This document shows, piece by piece, positions 61,572-64,000 of a stretch of DNA of 64,000 bases (its first letter is position 1; each line of letters begins with the position of its first letter). A program made the position numbers and the translations under genes. The notes under the pieces were generated by a model that saw only the letters and a list, made by a program, of their open reading frames with translations, was not told the DNA's origin and searched no databases. Origin of the DNA: CAWJHE01 sp963842455 (GTDB lineage Bacteria; Chloroflexota; Anaerolineae; Anaerolineales; UBA4823); the NCBI GenBank assembly GCA_963842455.1, contig CAWJHE010000017.1, positions 62,001-126,000 on the forward strand, written 5' to 3'.

Positions 61572-63389
61572 ATGACACTTGGAGGATATGCACATAAGGT
61601 CGCTCATGTTAATCTGAGCGAAGGAAAAGTTGAGTATAAGGGAATACCCGAGGAATGGGCGTTGAAGTATATTGGCGCCCGCGGCCTGGGCGTTCGTTAT
61701 GTTCTTGAAAACGGACCACAGGTTGACCCGCTCTCGCCGGATAATATTCTCTGTTTCATGAACGGGCCACTGACTGGTAGTGACGCCAATATGAGCGGTC
61801 GTATGGCAATCGTCACCAAATCACCATTAACGGGGACGGTGACGGATAGCCATCACGGCGGTTGGTCAGCTGCCCGCCTGCGATGGGCAGGTTTCGATGG
61901 TTTGATCTTCAAAGGTAAAGCCGAAAAACCAGTTTATCTTTACATTGAGGATGGGAAAGCCGAAATTCGTGACGCTGGCGAAGTATGGGGCAAAGGCGTT
62001 CACGATACAATGAAATACTTCAAAGAAAAATATGGCGAAAAAGACCTGACCGTCATTGCTATTGGACCAGGTGGAGAAAAATTATCCCGGTTTGCCTGCT
62101 GGGTCAACGAAAATGACCGCGCCAGTGGCCGCGGTGGCACAGGCTGCGTTGGCGGCAGCAAAAACCTCAAGGCTGTTGTGGTCAAAGCCGTCAAGAAGAT
62201 GACCAAGGCTAAAGATCGCGATGCATGGAAACCAGCACACGCTCGCGCACTGGCAACCATCATGGACGAAAAGAATATCACCAGCCCGCGCAAAGGCGGC
62301 CTATCGGTTTACGGCACGAACGTGCTGATGAATATCACCAATAATATGGGTGCTTTGCCCACCAACAACGCCCAGAAAACCTCATTCGGAGCGAAAGCTG
62401 AGCTGATCAGCGGTGAGTATGTCAAAGAAAATATCCTGGTGAATGACCCCACCTGCCACGCCTGCCCTGTTGCCTGCAAGAAAGAAGTCGAAATCACCGA
62501 AGGACCTTACAAGGGCTTGCGCATGGAAAGTGTGGAATACGAACCAGCCTGGGCGTTTGGCGCAAACTGCGGCAATGACAATATCGCCAGTGTTGCCAAG
62601 CTCATCGACCAGTGCAACGATTACGGTTTGGATGCCATCGAGGCTGGTAACGTGCTTTCCGTTTACATGGAAGCCTGCGAAAAAGGTTACACCAATGGAA
62701 ACGGCAAACTGGAATGGGGCGATTACGAGAGCATGGTTGCCATGATGACCAAGATCGCATATCGCGAAGGCCCTGGCGATATCCTGGCTGAAGGACCTGA
62801 ACGCGCTGCCAAAGCCTTTGGTCATCCAGAAATTTCAATGACCGTCAAAGGTCAGGCTATCCCTGCTTATGACCCGCGCGGTATGAAAGGCATGGGCATC
62901 GCCTACGCCACCAGCAACCGCGGCGCCTGCCACCTGCGTGCTTATACTCCTGCTAGCGAACTTACCCTCATCCCGCTGCCCACTGATCCATTGGCTTGGA
63001 AGGGCAAAGGAGATCTGGTTAAGTTGCTTCAGGATATTCATGCTTTTTCTGACAGCCTGGACCTGTGCAAATTCAGTGCTTTCGCTGAAGGCGCCGAAGA
63101 GTATGCACAGCAATATTCAGCTGTGATTGGCGTCCCCTTCACCATGGAAGACGTTCTCAAGACAGGTGAGCGCATTTACAACCTGGAGCGCTACTACAAC
63201 AACCTGGCCGGCTTCCGTGAAGGCAGCGATTATCTGCCAGCACGCTTCCTGAATGAACCATCCACCATGCCCGGCTCAGAAGGACATGTCTGCGAGCTGG
63301 ACCTGATGCTGGAAGAATACTATAAAGCCCGTGGTTGGGAAAACGGCGTGGTACCCGAAGCCAAGCTCAAAGAGTTAGGCATCCTGTAA
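61572..63389 (+). CDS. tungsten-type aldehyde ferredoxin oxidoreductase
   Basis: AOR-family enzyme, 605 residues, oxidising aldehydes to acids (or the reverse) with ferredoxin, using a bis-pterin tungsten or molybdenum cofactor. The N-terminal domain has IGARGLGVRYVLENG, MSGRMAIVTKSPLTG and GGWSAARLRWAGFDGLIFKG. The [4Fe-4S] ligands are Cys295, Cys298, Cys302 (CHACPVAC) and Cys499 (DSLDLCKF), matching the P. furiosus AOR spacing (288, 291, 295, 494). Pterin contact appears as NDYGLDAIEAGN. ATG 61572 lies 5 bases after AGGAGG; an ATG at 61569 is too near. A MoaD-like sulfur carrier is encoded convergently. Confidence 0.95.
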   Translation: MTLGGYAHKVAHVNLSEGKVEYKGIPEEWALKYIGARGLGVRYVLENGPQVDPLSPDNILCFMNGPLTGSDANMSGRMAIVTKSPLTGTVTDSHHGGWSAARLRWAGFDGLIFKGKAEKPVYLYIEDGKAEIRDAGEVWGKGVHDTMKYFKEKYGEKDLTVIAIGPGGEKLSRFACWVNENDRASGRGGTGCVGGSKNLKAVVVKAVKKMTKAKDRDAWKPAHARALATIMDEKNITSPRKGGLSVYGTNVLMNITNNMGALPTNNAQKTSFGAKAELISGEYVKENILVNDPTCHACPVACKKEVEITEGPYKGLRMESVEYEPAWAFGANCGNDNIASVAKLIDQCNDYGLDAIEAGNVLSVYMEACEKGYTNGNGKLEWGDYESMVAMMTKIAYREGPGDILAEGPERAAKAFGHPEISMTVKGQAIPAYDPRGMKGMGIAYATSNRGACHLRAYTPASELTLIPLPTDPLAWKGKGDLVKLLQDIHAFSDSLDLCKFSAFAEGAEEYAQQYSAVIGVPFTMEDVLKTGERIYNLERYYNNLAGFREGSDYLPARFLNEPSTMPGSEGHVCELDLMLEEYYKARGWENGVVPEAKLKELGIL

Positions 63390-63417
63390 TCCGTCCGGTT
63401 ACAAACCATACAAGCAA

Positions 63418-63460
63418 AACGGCTGCCCCAAGCAAAGTTCTTGGGACAGCCGTTCTTTTT
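63418..63460 (+). terminator. rho-independent terminator after the aldehyde ferredoxin oxidoreductase gene
   Basis: Stem AACGGCTGCCCCAAG / CTTGGGACAGCCGTT (63418-63432 and 63440-63454) with one mismatch, 7-base loop, then CTTTTT. Confidence 0.9.
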
Positions 63461-63481
63461 AAGAACAAAAGAGTTGGGATT

Positions 63482-63748
63482 TTATCCCCCAGCACGTAAC
63501 AACTTCTTTTCCAATACCGGCATTAAGTCATCTACCACATCGTCAACCGCTTTGACTTTTAAGTGCACCTGACCCACCTTCAAAGAACCAACCTGGAAAT
63601 CATCCAGCTGCCTGATTTGAGCTCTCCAGCCGTGTCCATGCACACTGCCATCCTCCTCTAATCTTCCACCCAGTTCTATCAGGTATTCTTGCAGTAACCA
63701 CACTGGCAAGGAGCGTAAAGTGCGTTCATAGATCATCTCAGTAGCCAT
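63482..63748 (-). CDS. small protein linked to MoaD, unknown function
   Basis: Protein of 88 residues with no signal or membrane segment. Visible sequence includes EMIYERTLRSLPVWLLQEYLI, LGGRLEEDGSVHGHGWRAQI and a Val/Asp-rich end. I do not recognise the family with certainty; the mixed beta/alpha look and DGSVHGHGW could be a cofactor- or partner-binding domain. It starts inside the stop of the MoaD-like gene (TGATG), with AGGAGG 6 bases upstream of the ATG, so the two are translationally coupled. The pairing suggests a role in molybdenum/tungsten cofactor or AOR maturation. Confidence 0.7.
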   Translation of the reverse strand: MATEMIYERTLRSLPVWLLQEYLIELGGRLEEDGSVHGHGWRAQIRQLDDFQVGSLKVGQVHLKVKAVDDVVDDLMPVLEKKLLRAGG

Positions 63749-64000
63749 CACCCACCTCCTACGGCGGGAAAGACACTGATGACGTCATCTGCTTTTAGAA
63801 CGGTCTCCAGACGATTTTCCAGGTAGGGCACGTCACGCCCATTAACAAACACATGTACATGCCCGTACAGATTTCCGCTTTCATCCAACAGCTCACGGCG
63901 CAAGTCCGGGTAACGAGTAACCATCAGGTCGATCAATTGGCCAATAGTAGCTTGATCAGGTAGATCGAAAGCCACCGTTTTCGCACCCACAATCTGCCGT
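63748..64000 (-). CDS. MoaD/ThiS-family sulfur carrier protein, 5' end beyond the window
   Basis: C-terminal 84 residues of a ubiquitin-like sulfur carrier. The frame stays open to the window edge, and the visible N-terminal part (RQIVGAKTVAFDLPDQATIGQL) aligns inside the fold, so the start lies outside. Then come LIDLMVTRYPDLRRELLDE, VHVFVNGRDVPYL, and the C-terminal Gly-Gly in VFPAVGGG, where thiocarboxylate forms. MoaD donates sulfur to molybdopterin. Proximity to an AOR suggests it serves the tungsten pterin cofactor. A GTG at 63990 could serve as a start, but would truncate the first strand. Confidence 0.9.
   Translation of the reverse strand, partial: RQIVGAKTVAFDLPDQATIGQLIDLMVTRYPDLRRELLDESGNLYGHVHVFVNGRDVPYLENRLETVLKADDVISVFPAVGGG

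Noticed and set aside
1..64000. tRNA, rRNA, CRISPR arrays and insertion sequences
   Set aside because: I found no cloverleaf, rRNA-like stretch, regularly spaced repeats or transposase-like frame by reading; a dedicated scan was not possible.

Overview
The window (about 46% GC by eye) looks like a chromosomal segment of an anaerobic Chloroflexota bacterium, most likely class Anaerolineae. This rests on the gene complement and on gene pairings I associate with that class; no marker gene was searched. I saw no rRNA, tRNA, insertion sequence, CRISPR array or phage module.

Region 1 (1-6767): the 3' end of an OmpR-type response regulator, alanine racemase, and on the minus strand a complete branched-chain amino acid/amide ABC importer (livJ-livH-livM-livG-livF). 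Region 2 (7265-21715, all minus strand) is the most unusual part. A GntR-family regulator is followed by two methyltransferase/corrinoid-protein pairs, a BMP-family (nucleoside-type) solute-binding lipoprotein, a methyltetrahydrofolate:corrinoid methyltransferase, a protein resembling the activation domain of cobalamin-dependent methionine synthase, a RACo-like [2Fe-2S]/ASKHA corrinoid reactivator, an MFS transporter, and the ATPase and two permeases of the BMP-type importer. Both methyltransferases belong to the monomethylamine methyltransferase (MtmB) family. The position occupied by pyrrolysine in the methanogen enzyme is Ser in one and Gly in the other, with no amber codon. My reading is an import, demethylate and methyl-transfer-to-folate pathway for an unidentified N-methylated compound.

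Region 3 (22042-34516): a NarL-type regulator, a DUF971 protein, a membrane-anchored SH3-like protein, a Ser/Thr kinase, and a housekeeping block rpmB / Asp23 / FakA / FakB / recG / coaD, then a coiled-coil protein, an S1-domain RNA-binding protein and a DUF3786 protein. Region 4 (34536-44698): mutS, an orphan sugar-type ABC ATPase, gpmA, a Lit/DUF1461-like membrane protein, a membrane spermidine-synthase-like protein and alaS. Region 5 (44706-54253): a surface-sugar group (membrane glycosyltransferase, ArnC-like GT2, WecD-like acetyltransferase, WecE-like aminotransferase), then a baseplate-J-like membrane protein, ruvX, mltG, a histidine phosphatase and a DUF692-like protein. Region 6 (54380-64000): lon, folC, a SanA/YdcF-like protein, an HD protein, a lipoprotein, a tyrosine recombinase relative without its catalytic residues, and a tungsten-type aldehyde ferredoxin oxidoreductase with a MoaD-like partner running off the window edge.

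Eight otherwise intact genes (response regulator, livF, livJ, MFS, RACo-like, mutS, wecE-like, mltG) are each broken by a single one-base frameshift that rejoins perfectly. Because several are housekeeping genes, residual indel errors in the assembly are the likeliest cause; each is annotated as one gene with the break position given.
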